A stretch of DNA of 64,000 bases from Arachis hypogaea (GCF_003086295.3 NC_092046.1:103395363-103459362); one strand, 5' to 3'; shown: positions 19,971 through 31,994, counted from the first letter of the stretch. A program made the numbers and translations. The notes: generated from the sequence alone by a model not told the origin.

Positions 19971-21670
19971 TGATGAATCCATATTTGATGATGATTTTTG
20001 ATTGAAATTGAATGGATTTAATCATATAAACTTGCACTTATTCCATGAAATAGCATACGTTTGAATCTTCCTCCTAATTTGTGCTTGATTATGAAAATAT
20101 GCTCTTTTGTGCCTAATTTGATTAATTTTATTCTATTTACCTTCCATTCAATGCCTTGATGTTGTTTGTGAGTGATTTCAGAGGTGTAAGGTAGGAATGG
20201 CTTGGAGAGAATGGAAGAAGAGCATTCAAAGAGGAAGAAGCATGAAGAATCAAAGGAGGAGAGCTCAGCGAAGTGTGCATACGCACAGACCTGCGTGCGT
20301 ATGCACAACCATCAGATCAGAGCCATGCGTGCGCGTGAGCCGCATCGTGCACATCGTGCGTCCATTCAAGCATCACCTAGTGTGCGTGCGCACAGCCTCC
20401 TGTGCGTACGCACGGGTAGAGATTTTTGGCAAAGTGTGCGTACGCACACGTCTGTGCGTACGCACAAGTGGCCGCACATGCCTTCATTAAAATCTCACGT
20501 GACTCGTGAATTTGGTAGTTTGGAGGCCCATTTCTGAAGCCATTTAGCTCATAAGGAAGGGAAAATAAAGACCATACCATAGCATAACATTAGGGTAGCT
20601 TAGGAGTAGTAATAGGAAGCTTTACTATAGTTTTTCTTTAAGTTTTTCATCATCTCTACTAGGGTTTATACTAGGGTTTTACATTCAAGTTCCATTTCCA
20701 ATTTTGATCTTGGATTTTGCTAGTTTCCATTGTAAGTATCTCTTTGTTACTACTCTTTATAGCTACATTGTTCTTACTCTTTCTTATATTTCAAGTTATA
20801 GTTTAATTTTACTTCTCTTTTGCAATTTCTATTTCTTGTTGATGAATTTGATGATTGATGATTGTTACATGCTTTCTTGAGCTTTTATTATTGATTGAGA
20901 TCATTTGTTGCTTTTGGTTTCAAGCTTATTCTCATTTTTCCCATGTTTAGAGTTTTTTTCCACCAAGTATTTGACAAAATGTCAATGATAATTTTGGGCT
21001 AGTTTTTTATCTCTTGGCTTGGGGAAAGTGAGCAATTGGATTCCTAGAGTTGGAATGTCCAACATTTAGTGTCAATTCTTGGATTGTTAATTGTTCTTGT
21101 TTCCACTAACGCTATGTTGTTGCTAAAGCAATTAGCAAGCAATTTAGGATTTGTGGGTTAAGAACACTTATGCTCATTTAACTTACTCCCCGATGTGAGG
21201 GTTAAACAAGTGAGATTGATCCATTCTAGTTGTCATAGTTGTGGTTCCAACAAGGAAAGGACCCTTAGCTCACTCCAAGCCAAGATATCTTTTATGCTTT
21301 AATTCCTACATACACATTTACATTAATTCCTTTTACACCTTACTTGTCTATATTGCATAGTTACTTCATCAATTCCTTTATTAGTTCATTTATTATAATT
21401 TTGCATGTTCTTTTATTGCTTCATATGTTTATCTCTTTATTGAAAATCCCATGAGCTTCATAACCAAAATTGCACGCTCATTGTTCTCAAGTGTCCATGG
21501 GAGACGACTCGGGAATTGAAGCTCCCGGAATAGAATTGGTTTTGGATAGTGACATCTTTGAATTCAAACTTTGATTGTGAGCATTATCCGTTGGCTTGGA
21601 CTATACTTGCAACGGAACTCAATTTGTGGAAAATTCTAAGCCGACGGTTTGCCTCTCTTATCAGCCATCA
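19971..21670 (+). repeat. 3' LTR of element E
   Basis: This 1700-bp LTR starts TGATGAATCC and ends AGCCATCA. It has the same general plan as the A/B/N LTRs (array at +300, TGGGAGACGACTCGGG near the end) but is a different family. Confidence 0.75.
20268..20475. repeat. GTGCGTACGCAC palindrome array in LTR of E
   Basis: About eight copies of GTGCGTACGCAC and close variants lie about 300-505 bp from the LTR start. The 12-mer is a perfect palindrome with perfect purine-pyrimidine alternation. The same word occurs in the unrelated Tekay-like LTRs F and O. Confidence 0.78.
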
Positions 21671-23432
21671 ATAGGATGTCATTCCCAACGTGTGCGTACG
21701 CACAGAGCTGTACGCACGCACAGCTTGCAAAACCTTATTGATTGTGTGCGTGCATAGGGGCGTGCTAGCGCTCCCATCAGTAGCCTTTTTCCCGTGTGTG
21801 CGTATGCACAAGGCTGTACGTGCGCACAGATTTTCACCAAATTTAAACCATTTTAAAGCTTATGAAATTATCTCTCCTTTGATATAAAAATCATCAAATT
21901 CCAAAAATAATAGCTCAAAACATGATCCGTTGAAGTTCATCAAATTTGCATTTTTACCAAAACTCAAACTTGCAATTTCTAAAAGCATATACTTCCAATT
22001 TCATCCAAGACCAACTAAAACCCACCTTTCCAACAGCAATCATTTCCAAACCACATTCAACCCTCAACCCACCAATTCTTCCATATTTAACAAATCTCAA
22101 TTCAATAATTCAATTCATAATCATCATTCCCTATCTCAATTTCCAAACAAGCATTCAATTTCATCAATCACCATATATATACACATATCAATACCACGCT
22201 CCAAATCATTCTCATCAACAAGAGCTTCAACCTTATCCTCAATTAAACATATCAATCCATATCACATACAACTTCACATGCTTTGCCAACAATCATCCCC
22301 ACTCACAATCACTCAACCAGTATTTATATTTTCAATTCAATCCAATTCATTCAACAACTACATCAATATTCCAAAATCCTATCATAAGGTCACTAGCCTA
22401 AGTTTTCACAACCACATTACATTTTAGATACAGAAAATCAAAATCATACCTTGGCCGATTCCCCTCTCAACCTAGAACACTTCCAATTTCACTTTTTCCT
22501 CAATTTTTAAGGCTCCAACACCTTCAAGGTCAGATTTCCAGCTTGCAACTCCACTTCCAAGCTTCCAAAATTACCAACAAGCTTCAACAAGCATCAACAA
22601 CCAATTTTTCCAAAGCTATACACATTAATTATCACAAATCAATACCTAAGATTCATCAAAATCATAATTTCACAAGGTAAAGAGTTTTCTTACCTTTTTC
22701 GATGGTGTTTGGGGCATAAACCACCAATAGCCCAACCTTAAGTACCACCTAAACAATGAAGGCACAAAAATTCCTTCAAAATCATCACCCATATTTTCGG
22801 ATTTTTAGGTCAGAGGAAAAGAGATGAAAATTCGAAATCTTACCAACAAAGGTTAGATAGAACTGACGGGCTCGGTGAAAGCTTCACGTAGCCGCTAACG
22901 GTACGCAAATCGGAGCACCGTAACTCGAGTTATGATCAAATGAATGATGAGGTGAATAATGTTTGTGAAACCCTCTCCTCTCTTCCTCTCATTCAATTGC
23001 TGCTACTTGTTATGTTTGAAAATGGCTGAAATGGCCACTTGATGCACTTATATAATGTTGGGCTTGGGCCCAACTTGGGCCCGGTCCAACCCGTTAGTAT
23101 TTTTGCCCCGTTTGGCCCAACTTTGGGCCAAACCTTTAAAATTAGTGTCCGGTTTTCAATTCTAAATATTTTTCTAAGATTTTCTACTGTTTATATTATT
23201 CTCGCACAGTACCTGACAGACTTAAGCCGGTACTGCCGGTTAATTTACCGTTACGCATTTTTACACAATTTTCCGAAGAAAATTACATTTTCCAACTCAG
23301 AAAAATCTACTGAGTCTAAATATCATATTTAAATTTTCCAATTAACGTTCTAAAATTTTGAACCAATTTCAGACAATTAAATTATTATTATTTTACGTTA
23401 ATTAATCAGTTAATTAATTCACGGTTCTTACA
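21671..23432 (-). repeat. Tekay-like LTR F (U3 side)
   Basis: On the minus strand it begins TGTAAGAACC at 23432. It matches the LTRs of O at the GGGCCCAACTTGGGCCC promoter block (23062-23085), the CGTAGC/CTCGAGTTA block (about 22890-22935) and the GTGCGTACGCAC cluster. It ends at the junction with E. The rest of the LTR and element lie left of the window. Confidence 0.75.
21690..21830. repeat. GTGCGTACGCAC array in LTR F
   Basis: Copies such as GTGTGCGTACGCACAG and TGTACGTGCGCACAG correspond to 53645-53880 and 61385-61550 in O. E inserted within this array: its end lies 20 bp from the first visible unit. Confidence 0.72.
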
Positions 23433-24914
23433 CAAACCATTTCTCAACCATTTCAAATATCAAATAATTTACAGTAATTAAAATGTTTTCTTTGAAGCTA
23501 AGCCACTTTCTATTTTAATAAAATTAAGACCTTTCAAATCTTGTACTATTGAATCAAACCAATAGTTATTAATAAATCAAATCAATAATTTGTCAAAAAA
23601 AAAAGCTTATAAATCAGATTTTTAAAATGAAATCACTTTTTCGTATATTTTTACAAGAAATTGGATAGCATCTCCCCTTAAAATTGGACTTCACCACCCT
23701 TGCGGGCTCCCTCAATTTCATAACTTCCCAATAATCAGCATATTTATCACCGCACAATTCTATTATTTGTAAAATCATTTATAGATCTTCAAAGCTACTA
23801 CTTTTAGTTAAGGAATTCAATTTTAAGAACTCAATTTGAAAATCCAAACTCAAATTTTTTTGTCATTCAACAGACTTCCTTTTCATAAATTACTCATTAG
23901 AATTTGATTTAGTAACAAATTACAATGCTATTAAGTAGAAATCAAAACTTCCAACAAGCACTCAATCTCAAACAACCTTATAAGCATTAAACGAATTTTC
24001 AATTCACAGGTACATAATTATTATCATACTAACACCAAAATCAATTATCGTTCACTTTCACAACCAAAAACTCAATCAAAAACACAGCCAATAATCCAAA
24101 TTCAATAACATTAAAATTGTTAACATATTTGCAATTATCTACTATAATTTTGGGCATTCCTAAATTAAAACTCTTAATTTTAAAAAGGAACCCTCTACCT
24201 CAACTCGTCGAAACTCGAAAGCTATACAGCGCGTCAAAGACCCCCTTTTTTCTCGACCTGTAACAGCGGCAGCCATCAAACACCACATGCAAGAACCGAA
24301 GCTAAACCCTATCGCAATAACGCCGCAAAATACTCAGCCACAAATAATAGAAATTGATATATCAAAGGTTCTGAAAAGAAATTACTTATTGTACTTAGAA
24401 AGTAATAGAGGAATAAAATGGCAGTGGCTCCATGACGAATCCCAGCAACCACCGCGTTATTTTCCAGCGACAGAGACTCAGCGACGCAACCCACAACAGA
24501 AATAACGTCTGGGTAGTGACGGAGCTCCCTGTTCTCTACCCCTGCTGGCTCCTGGTTCGTCTCTCTCTCACCGGGCCTTCACCATTGCGACAGCGGCAGT
24601 TTTTTGCAGCAGCAGAGGAGTACAACGACGGTAACACAGGCCCTCCTCTGCTCTATCACGTTCTGCTCCTCGCCTCTAGCTCTCTCTTTCGTGTTTGGTG
24701 GCGACAGATCTGGTCGGAACGAGAGTCACGGCGGCGTAAAGTGGAAGCTCGAATGGTGGCTCGGCAGTAGCAAGGAATAGCGACAGAGTGACGGCGCTGC
24801 TTCATCTTCTTCCTTGCGAACTCGTCTCTCTCCTTCTCCTCTACTAGCGATTCACGATGGCGACACAGGTGACGGGTTCGACGGCGGAGCTTCAGCGGTT
24901 AGGCGTGGTGGCAG
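23433..24914. other. Unclassified background G, left part
   Basis: AT-rich sequence is followed (24230-24914) by a GC-richer stretch with CT tracts and ATGGCGACACAGG near 24857. No long credible frame exists. It continues at 29062-29342 and perhaps 32298-32610, where CGGGATCTTACA resembles the end of a Tekay-type LTR. It may therefore be one interrupted LTR, but this is weak. Confidence 0.35.
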
Positions 24915-26527
24915 TGGTGAACGAAATTGTGATTACACTTTTCACAACTCCGCACAACTAACCAGCAAGTGTACTGGATCGTCCAAGTAATACCTTACGT
25001 GAGTAAGGGTCGATTCCACGGAGATTGTCGGCTTGAAGCAAGCTATGGTTATCTTGTAAATCTTAGTCAGGAGATTAACAATAAAAATAGTTTTTGTTTA
25101 TGAAAAATAAATAACATGAAATAAAAGGTACTTGTGATTCAGTAATGAGGAACAGGTTGAGGTTTTGGAGATACTCTGTCATCTGAATCTCTGCTTTCCT
25201 ATTGTCTTCTTCTCCAAACACGCATGGCTTCCTTTAATGGTAAGTTGTATGATCCTCTCGGATGAAAAATACCAGGTACAATTTCTGCACGGCTAATCAA
25301 CTATCAAATTTCTCGTCTCGGATGACAAATACCAGGTACAGCTACCGCATGACTAATCATCTGTCGGTTCTCACTAGCATCGGAATAGGATCTCTCTATC
25401 CTTTTGCACACTGTCACTCCGCCCAACATTCATGAGTTTGAAGCTCGTCACAGTCATCCCTTCCCAAATTCTACTCTGAATACCACAGACAAGGTTTAGA
25501 CTTTCCGGATCCCAAGAATGCTGGCAATTGGTTCTAGCCTATACCACGAAGGTTTTGACCTCCGAACTCGGTCTGTGGATCAGAAACCCAAGAGATACGC
25601 ACTCAAGCTGTCGCTCAATGACTACGTTGAGCTCAGATAGAATAGGAGTGGTTGTCAAGCACGCGTTCATAGAATTGAGAATAATGATGAGTTTCACGGA
25701 TCATATCATTCTCTAGATTGAAGTACGAGTGAGTATCTTAGAATAGAATCAAGCGTGATTGAATAGAAAACAGTAGTAATTGCATTAATCCATTGAAACA
25801 CAGCAGAGCTCCTCACCCCCACCTATGGGGTTTAGAGACTCATGCCGTGGAAGATACAATATGAAATGTAAAAAATGTCATAAGTCGTAAACTGAATCTC
25901 TAAAAGTAGTTTTTATACTAGACTAGTAACTTAGGTATACAGAAAATGAGTAACTAAGTGCAGAAATTACAGAAATCTACCTCCGAGACCCACTTGGTGA
26001 GTGTTTAGGCTGAGCTCTCAAGCTTTCATGTGCATATGCCTCAAGTTGGAGTTAAATGCCACCTTGGGTGCCAAAATGGGTGTTTAACGCCAAGAATTAT
26101 GCCAGTTCTGGCGTTTTACGCCAGAAAGTTTTTGGCTGGCTTTTAATGCCAGTTTGGGCCATCAAATCTCGGGCAAAAAATGGACTATTATATATTGCTG
26201 GAAAGCCCAAGATGTCTACTTTCCAACGCAATTAAGAGTGCGCCAATTGGGCTTCTGTAACTCCAGAAAATTCACTTCGAGCACAGAAGGGTCAGAATCC
26301 AACAGCATCTGCAGTCCTTTTTCAGCCTCTAAATCGGATTTTTGCTCAGGTCCTTCAATTTCAGCCAGAAAATACCTGAAATTATAGAAAAATACACAAA
26401 CTCATAGTAAAGTTCATAAATGTGATTTTTGCATAAAAATAAATAAAAATATAATAAAAAGTAAACAAAATATACTAAAAACTATGTAAAAACAGTGCCA
26501 AAAAGGGTATAAATTATCCGCTCATCA
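24915..26527 (-). repeat. 3' LTR of H
   Basis: It starts TGATGAGCGG on the minus strand at 26527 and ends with TTCACCA at 24915. TGGCGTTNAACGCCA-like palindromes lie at 26050-26155, 372-477 bp from the LTR start. A TATA-like box lies near 25905-25915. Confidence 0.87.
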
Positions 26528-26565
26528 CAACACCAAACTTAAATTGTTGCTTGTCCCCAAGCAAC
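26528..26565 (-). promoter_or_regulatory. Hairpin and PPT region of H
   Basis: On the minus strand GTTGCTTG-GGGA-CAAGCAAC is a perfect 8-bp stem (26546-26565). It is followed by AATTTAAGTTTGGTGTTG and the LTR. Layout matches A, B and E but the stem sequence is unrelated. Confidence 0.72.
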
Positions 26566-27693
26566 TAAAAACAATATAGGATAAAAAGAAGAGAAAATAC
26601 AATAAATTCCAAAATTATCAATGAAGATTAGTTTTAATTAGATGAGCGAGGCTAGTGGCTTCTTGCTTCTGAACAATTTTGGCATCTCACTTTATCCTTT
26701 GAAGTTCAGAATGATTGGCTTCCATAGGAACTCATAATTCAGAGAGTGTTATTGATTATCCTTGTTCAGTATGTTGATTCTTGAACACAGCTACTTTATA
26801 AGTCTTGGCCGTGACCCTAAGCATTTTGTTTTTCAGTATTACCACCGGATACATAAATGCCACAGACACATAACTGGGTGAACCTTTTCAGATTGTGACT
26901 CAGCTTTGCTAGAGTCCTCAGTTAGAGGTGTCCAGAGCTCTTAAGCACACTCTTTTGGCTTTAGACCAAGACTTTAACCGCTCAATCTCAAGCCTTTCAA
27001 TTGACACCTTCATGCCACAAGCACATGGTTAGGGACAGCTTGATTTAGCCGCTTAGGCCAGGATTTTATTCCTTTGGGCCCTCCTATCCATTAATGCTCA
27101 AAGCCTTGGATCCTTTTTAACCTTGCCTTTTGGTTTAAAAGGTTATTGGCTTTTTCTGCTTACTTTTTCTTTATTTTTTCGCAAAAATATTTTTTTTCGC
27201 AAGCTTTGTGTTCTTAACTACTTTTTCTTGCTTCAAGAATCAATTTTATGATTTTTCAGATTATCAATAACATTTTTATTTTTTCATTATTCTTTCAAGA
27301 GCTAACAATTTTAACATTCATAAACAACAATATCAAAAATATGCACTGTTCAAGCATTCATTCAGAAAACAAAAAGTATTGCCACCACATCAAAATAATT
27401 AAACTAATTTCAAGATAAATTTCTAAATCCATGTATTTCTTTTTCTTTTTCAGAAAATATTTCTTTTATTTAAGAAAGGTGAAGGATTCATGGGGCATTC
27501 ATAATTTTAAGACATAGACACTAAACTTTAATAATCATGTAATAAAAATAAGACATAAAATAAACATAAAAGCAAACAAATAATAATAAAAGAAAGGAAA
27601 TTAAAGAAATAAAAATAAATGACTCTAATACTAATGCTTATGTAACTCTTTAAAATAGGTTTCTAATAGTAAAAGTTATCACAGAGTTAGGAC
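26566..27693 (-). other. Untranslated region of H
   Basis: AT-rich, non-coding sequence between the ORF stop and the PPT. I see no gene in it. Confidence 0.6.
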
Positions 27694-28681
27694 TCAACAA
27701 CCTTGATTTTGAGGGGTAGGTGCTCCTTCAATCTGTGGGACGTCCAACTCTTCAAGGGACAGCTTCTGACGCTTTAGCTCCTGTATTTCACGCCCTTGTT
27801 TCTCTTGTTCTATGAGCAGTTTGCAGAGCATGCTGTTTCGATTCTGCTGTTCTTTCTTGAGTTGATTCACAACTTCTTGCAGCTTAGTGACAGATGCTTC
27901 TAAGCGAGCCCAATAGTCAAATTGAGGAATTTCTGGGAAGAGCTCATGCGCCCCCCTCTTGATGAGGTTATCTTGAATTTGAGGTCCATCTATCACTTTT
28001 TTGGTGATTGGACATTCAACGGTGATATATTCATCTACACCCATCTGTATCCCCACATCTTTACATAACAGACTAATTAAGCTTGGGTAGGCCAATTTGG
28101 CCTCAGTGGATTCCTTGTGTGCAAATATGTAAATTTCAACAGGGATCAGCTGATGAATCTCTACCTCCTTCCCGAGCATAATACAATGAATCATCACTGC
28201 TCTTTTGATAGTGACTTCAGATCGGTTGCCGATTGGGAGTATAGAACGCCCAATGAAATTCAGCCAACCTCTAGCAACTGGTTTGAGATCACCTCTCTTT
28301 AGTTGGTTTGGACACCTTTTGAATTAGTAATCCACTTAGTTCCAGGGAGGCATATGTCCTCTAGAACTTGATCTAGCCTTTTATCCTTGGCCATTCTCCT
28401 ATTAAAGGACTCTGGATCATCTTGTAGTTGAGGAAGTTTAAGAACCTCTCTCACTTTGTGAAAGTGGAAGTAAATAACCTTCCCTCTAACCATAGTCCGA
28501 AAGGAGTAGAAAGCAGTTCCCTCTAATCTTTGCTTTTCTGTCATCCACAGATTTGCATAAAATTTCTGGACCATATTTCTTCCAACATGTATCTCAAGAT
28601 TAGCCAGGACTTCCTAGCCCCTGTTTTGGATCTGCTCTCTTTCTTGTCTCTTGAAGCGGTTTGTCTTCCTTTGGGTGCCAT
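27694..28681 (-). pseudogene. ORF of H, putative plant transposon protein-like, frameshifted
   Basis: It starts at ATG 28681 (MAPKGRQTASRDKKES), shifts frame near 28560 and again near 28310, then reads to a stop at 27694. Recognisable parts are KFYANLW, a GWLNFIGRSILP-like segment in the third frame, VMIHCIMLGKEVEIHQLI and a C-terminal Gln/Glu/Lys-rich coiled coil (LEASVTKLQEVVNQLKKEQ). The order (basic N-terminus, compact core, coiled coil) matches plant 'putative plant transposon protein' family members, distantly related to ORF2 of A, B and N. It is the only gene visible in H. Confidence 0.7.
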
Positions 28682-28723
28682 GAGATTGGTTTGTTTTAAC
28701 TCAGGGATCACGAAAATCACACC

Positions 28724-29056
28724 AAAGTATGGACTATTATATATTCCCGGAAAGCTCAAAATGTCTACTTTCCAACAAAATTGAGAGCGCGCCAATTGGG
28801 CTTCTGTAGCTCCAGAAAATCTACTTCAAGTGCAGGAGGGTCAGAATCCAACAGCCTCTGAATCAGATTTTTGCTCAGGTCCCTTAATTTTAGCCAGAAA
28901 ATACGTGAAATTATAGAAAAACACACAAACTCATAGTAAAGTCTAGAAATATGATTTTTGCATAAAAATAAATAAAAATATAATAAAAAGTAAACAAAAC
29001 ATACTAAAAACTATGTAAAAATAGTGCCAAAAAGGGTATAAATCATCCGCTCATCA
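28724..29056 (-). repeat. 5' LTR remnant of H
   Basis: The first 333 bp of a FIDEL-type LTR, from TGATGAGCGG at 29056 to the conserved CCATACTTTG block. It then runs abruptly into the ORF leader, marking a deletion. Confidence 0.82.
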
Positions 29057-29061
29057 GGCAG

Positions 29062-29342
29062 CAGCTCCCTCTCCTCTCTTCTCTCTTCCCTGTTGCAGCC
29101 TCATTCTCGGATCTCTCATTCTCCCTTTTCTTTCTCTTCTTATTTCTGGTACTGCTGCGTGTTAGCATTTTAGAGAAGAAAGGGAAGCGGTGTAGCGGCG
29201 AAAGGATTGGAAAAGTTAGGGTTTCATTTTGGGGGTTAGGGTTTTGTGTATGAAATTTGAGATTTTGGGTAATTTAGTAATTTTAATAAAATTAAAAGGT
29301 AATATAGTAATTGAAAACTAATTTTGAATCCAATAATAATAA
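29062..29342. other. Background G, between H and the MULE
   Basis: CT-rich, then a 'tagggttt'-rich stretch. It joins 24914 directly when H and one TSD copy are removed. No gene seen. Confidence 0.4.
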
Positions 29343-29513
29343 AGTTAGTAGTCAAAATCGTCCTTGAAAGATACCCCGATCTCCATTTGTCCCCGAAAGA
29401 TAAATTTAATTAAAATCGTCCTCGAAAGATTTAAAATTAATCATGTTAGTCCTTCCGTCTATTCTGTCACTACCAACATTAATTTTGCTGACGTTACATG
29501 TTAGTTTTTTTTG
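29343..29513 (+). repeat. Left terminal inverted repeat of I
   Basis: It contains a duplicated sub-block (AAATCGTCCTTGAAAGA and AAATCGTCCTCGAAAGA). It pairs with 32121-32297 over its whole length with scattered mismatches. Confidence 0.75.
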
Positions 29514-29745
29514 TCTTTTTGGTCATGGGCTATTAAGCCCAAGAAACAGAAACAAAACCCTAACTAACCAAAACCTCGACCCACTCGTACCCGCCCCGAA
29601 AATCCCTCCTCAACCCATTTGAGTAGCTTCGAGCCTCCATTCCCGTCCTACTGCAACACAACCCCCGCAATGGTTGTTTTTCAAGTTTCACGTTGTGCAC
29701 TATCTCTAATAACAACTGCCGTCATTGCCGGATGTTGCAGAGATA

Positions 29746-31430
29746 TGATGAGCGGATAATTTATACCCTTTCTGGCATTGTTTTTACATAGTTTTTAGTA
29801 TGTTTTAGTTATTTTTTATTATATTTTTATTATTTTTATGCAAAAATTACATTTTTGGACTTTACTATGAGTTTGTGTATTTTTCTGTAATTTTAGATAT
29901 ATTTTCTGGCTTAAATTGAGGGACCTGAGCAAAAATCTGATTCAGAGGCTGAGAAATGACTGCAGATGCTGTTGGATTCTGACCCTCCTGCACTCGAAGT
30001 AGATTTTTTGGAGCTAAAGAAGCCCAATTGGTGCAATCTCAATTGAGTTGGAAAGTAGACATCTTGGGCTTTCCAGAAATATATAATAGTCCATACTTTG
30101 TCCGAGATTTGATGGCCCAAACTGGCGTTCAAATGCCCATCAGAGACCCTTTTCTGGCGTAAAATGCCAGAATTGGCACCAGTACTGGAGTTAAATGCCC
30201 AAACTGGTACCCAAGCTGGCGTTTAACTCCAAGAATGGCCTATGCATGTGAAAGCTTCAATGCTTAGCCCAAGCACACACCAAGTGGGCCTCGGAAGTGG
30301 ATTTCTGCACCATCTGCACTTAGTTACTCATTTTCTGTAAACCTAAGTTACTAGTTTAGTATAAATAGCACTTTTTACTATTGTATTCGTATATTTTGAA
30401 TATACTATCTTGGGACTTAGAGGCTGGCCATTCGGCCATGCCTAGACCTTTTTCTTTTATGTATTCTCAACGGTGGAGTTTCTACACCTCATAGATTAAG
30501 GTGTGGAGCTCTGTTGTTCTTCATGAGTTAATGCAAGTACTATTGTTTCTCTTTCAATTCACGCTTACTTCTTCTCCAAGATATACTCTCGTACTTAATT
30601 CAGTTAAGTCAGAATGAAGGGGTGACCTGTGACAATCACCCACTATCTTTGTTACTCGCTTAGCCAAGATTTGCATGCTTGACAACCACAAGTGGTCTAC
30701 ATGATGTTCAACGTAGTCATTGGATGATAGCCGGAATATATTCTATTGGGTCTCTGATCTACGGACCGAGTCCGGGAGATTAGAACCTTCGTGGTATAGG
30801 CTAGAACCAATTGGCAGCATTCTTGAGATCCGGAAAGTCTAAACCTTGTGTGTGGTATTCCAAGTAGGATCTGGGAAGGGATGACTGTGACGAGCTTCAA
30901 ACTCGCGAATGTTGGGCGTAGTGACAGTGTGCAAAAGGATAGAGAGATCCTATTCCGACGCTAGTGAGAACCGACAGATGATTAGCCGTGCGGTAGCTGT
31001 ACCTGGTATTTTTCATCCGAGACGAGAAATCTGATAGTTGATTAGCCGTGTAGAAACCGTACCTAGTATTTTTCATCTGAGAGGATCATACAGCTTTCCA
31101 TGGAAGGGAGCACGCATGGTTGGAAGACAATAGGAAAGCAGAGGTTCAGAAGCAACAAAGCATCTCCAAACGCTTATCTGAAATTTCCACCAATGAATTA
31201 CATAAGTATCTTTATTTTATTTTATGTTTTATTTATCTTTTAATTATCAAAACCTCATAACCATTTGAATCCCCCTGACTAAGATTTACAAGATGACCAT
31301 AGCTTGCTTCAAGCCGACAATCTCCATGGGATCGACCCTTACTCACGTAAGGTATTACTTGGACGACCCAGTGCACTTGCTGGTTAGTTGTGCGGCGTTG
31401 TGAAAAGTGTAATCACAATTTCATGCACCA
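29746..31430 (+). repeat. Solo FIDEL-type LTR J
   Basis: A complete 1685-bp LTR runs from TGATGAGCGG to CATGCACCA, flanked by perfect AGATA duplications (29741-29745 and 31431-31435). No internal region is present, so it arose by LTR-LTR recombination. TGGCGTTNAACGCCA-like palindromes lie at 30121-30232. It dates after the MULE-like element it interrupts. Confidence 0.93.
30360..30367 (+). promoter_or_regulatory. TATA box in LTR J
   Basis: TATAAATA occurs 614 bp into the LTR and 130-240 bp after the palindrome cluster. Equivalent boxes are at about 15576 in C and 58602-58611 (minus strand) in P. Confidence 0.6.
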
Positions 31431-31850
31431 AGATACCACACCTTGCTTGAACGTCAACCTCCGCCGCCTATCAAGCGTCTTAGAGTCCCTGCTCCACAGC
31501 TGCTTCCACCGCCGCATCAATGGTATAGTGCTTGCTTTCCACCCCCAATCCAATTCGGTTAGCCAGATGTCTGCAATTTTGTGCGCTAATCTATTTCCCT
31601 CCCTTGGCGTCCAAGTGAACCCGAACCTATTATCCTCCCCTGCAAACTGTAGGATGTCCAACAATATTGGATCAATGTCCCCAACCCTGCTCTTCGATTT
31701 TAAATTATGCACTATAGGTAAGCTATCTGATTCAATAAGCACTTTCTGTAACCCCAAATTATTTGCAAGTATCATGGCATTCCTAATTACTTCTGCCTCT
31801 GCTGCTCGGCTAGAGATTGCTCCAATTTTGGATGCTGACCCAACCTGAGC

Positions 31851-31898
<48 letters not shown>

Positions 31899-31994
31899 CA
31901 GTTTGGGATTTGAGTGGGTTGGGGTATGAAAATAGATACTGATGGGAGCTGACATGAAGGCGCCGATGTAGGTGACGGCGGGAAAAAACGACAT
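31431..31994 (-). pseudogene. RNase H-like fragment captured in element I
   Basis: A minus-strand frame from 31994 carries AAEAEVIRNAMILANNLG, KVLIESDSLPIVHNL and FTWTPREGNRLAHKIAD. These correspond to the second and third acidic sites and the C-terminal His region of plant RNase H-like domains (RVT_3 type) found in LINE pol genes. The first strand with its catalytic Asp is missing; a Ser-Leu run encoded by a GA microsatellite stands in its place. The frame runs into LTR J at its end. It is a fragment, not a working enzyme. Confidence 0.7.
31855..31898. repeat. (AG)22 microsatellite
   Basis: Uninterrupted AG dinucleotides within element I. Confidence 0.95.

Larger units (their letters stand above)
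18105..21670 (+). mobile_element. Element E: 3' part of a plus-strand LTR element
   Basis: The visible order is the tail of an ORF2-like gene, hairpin and purine tract, untranslated region, hairpin and PPT, then LTR (19971-21670). The left side is cut by LTR D inside the ORF. At 21671 its LTR abuts the middle of Tekay-like LTR F, so E inserted into F. Confidence 0.78.
24915..29056 (-). mobile_element. Element H: FIDEL-related non-autonomous LTR element
   Basis: A full 3' LTR (24915-26527), PPT and hairpin, a decayed ORF and a 333-bp remnant of the 5' LTR (28724-29056) are present on the minus strand. Perfect TSDs GGCAG flank it (24910-24914 and 29057-29061). A deletion removed about 1.3 kb of 5' LTR and the PBS. 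No pol is visible. It may correspond to the non-autonomous partner of FIDEL called Feral, a name given from memory. Confidence 0.85.

Noticed and set aside
21930..22427. 165-codon plus-strand frame
   Set aside because: It lies inside Tekay-like LTR F, is A/C-rich without TAG-type stops by composition, and is not kept open in the O LTRs.
24287..24900. Possible 5' exon of a host gene (GC-rich, ATGGCGACACAGG)
   Set aside because: No frame of useful length or recognisable domain, and the flanks look repetitive. I keep it as unclassified.
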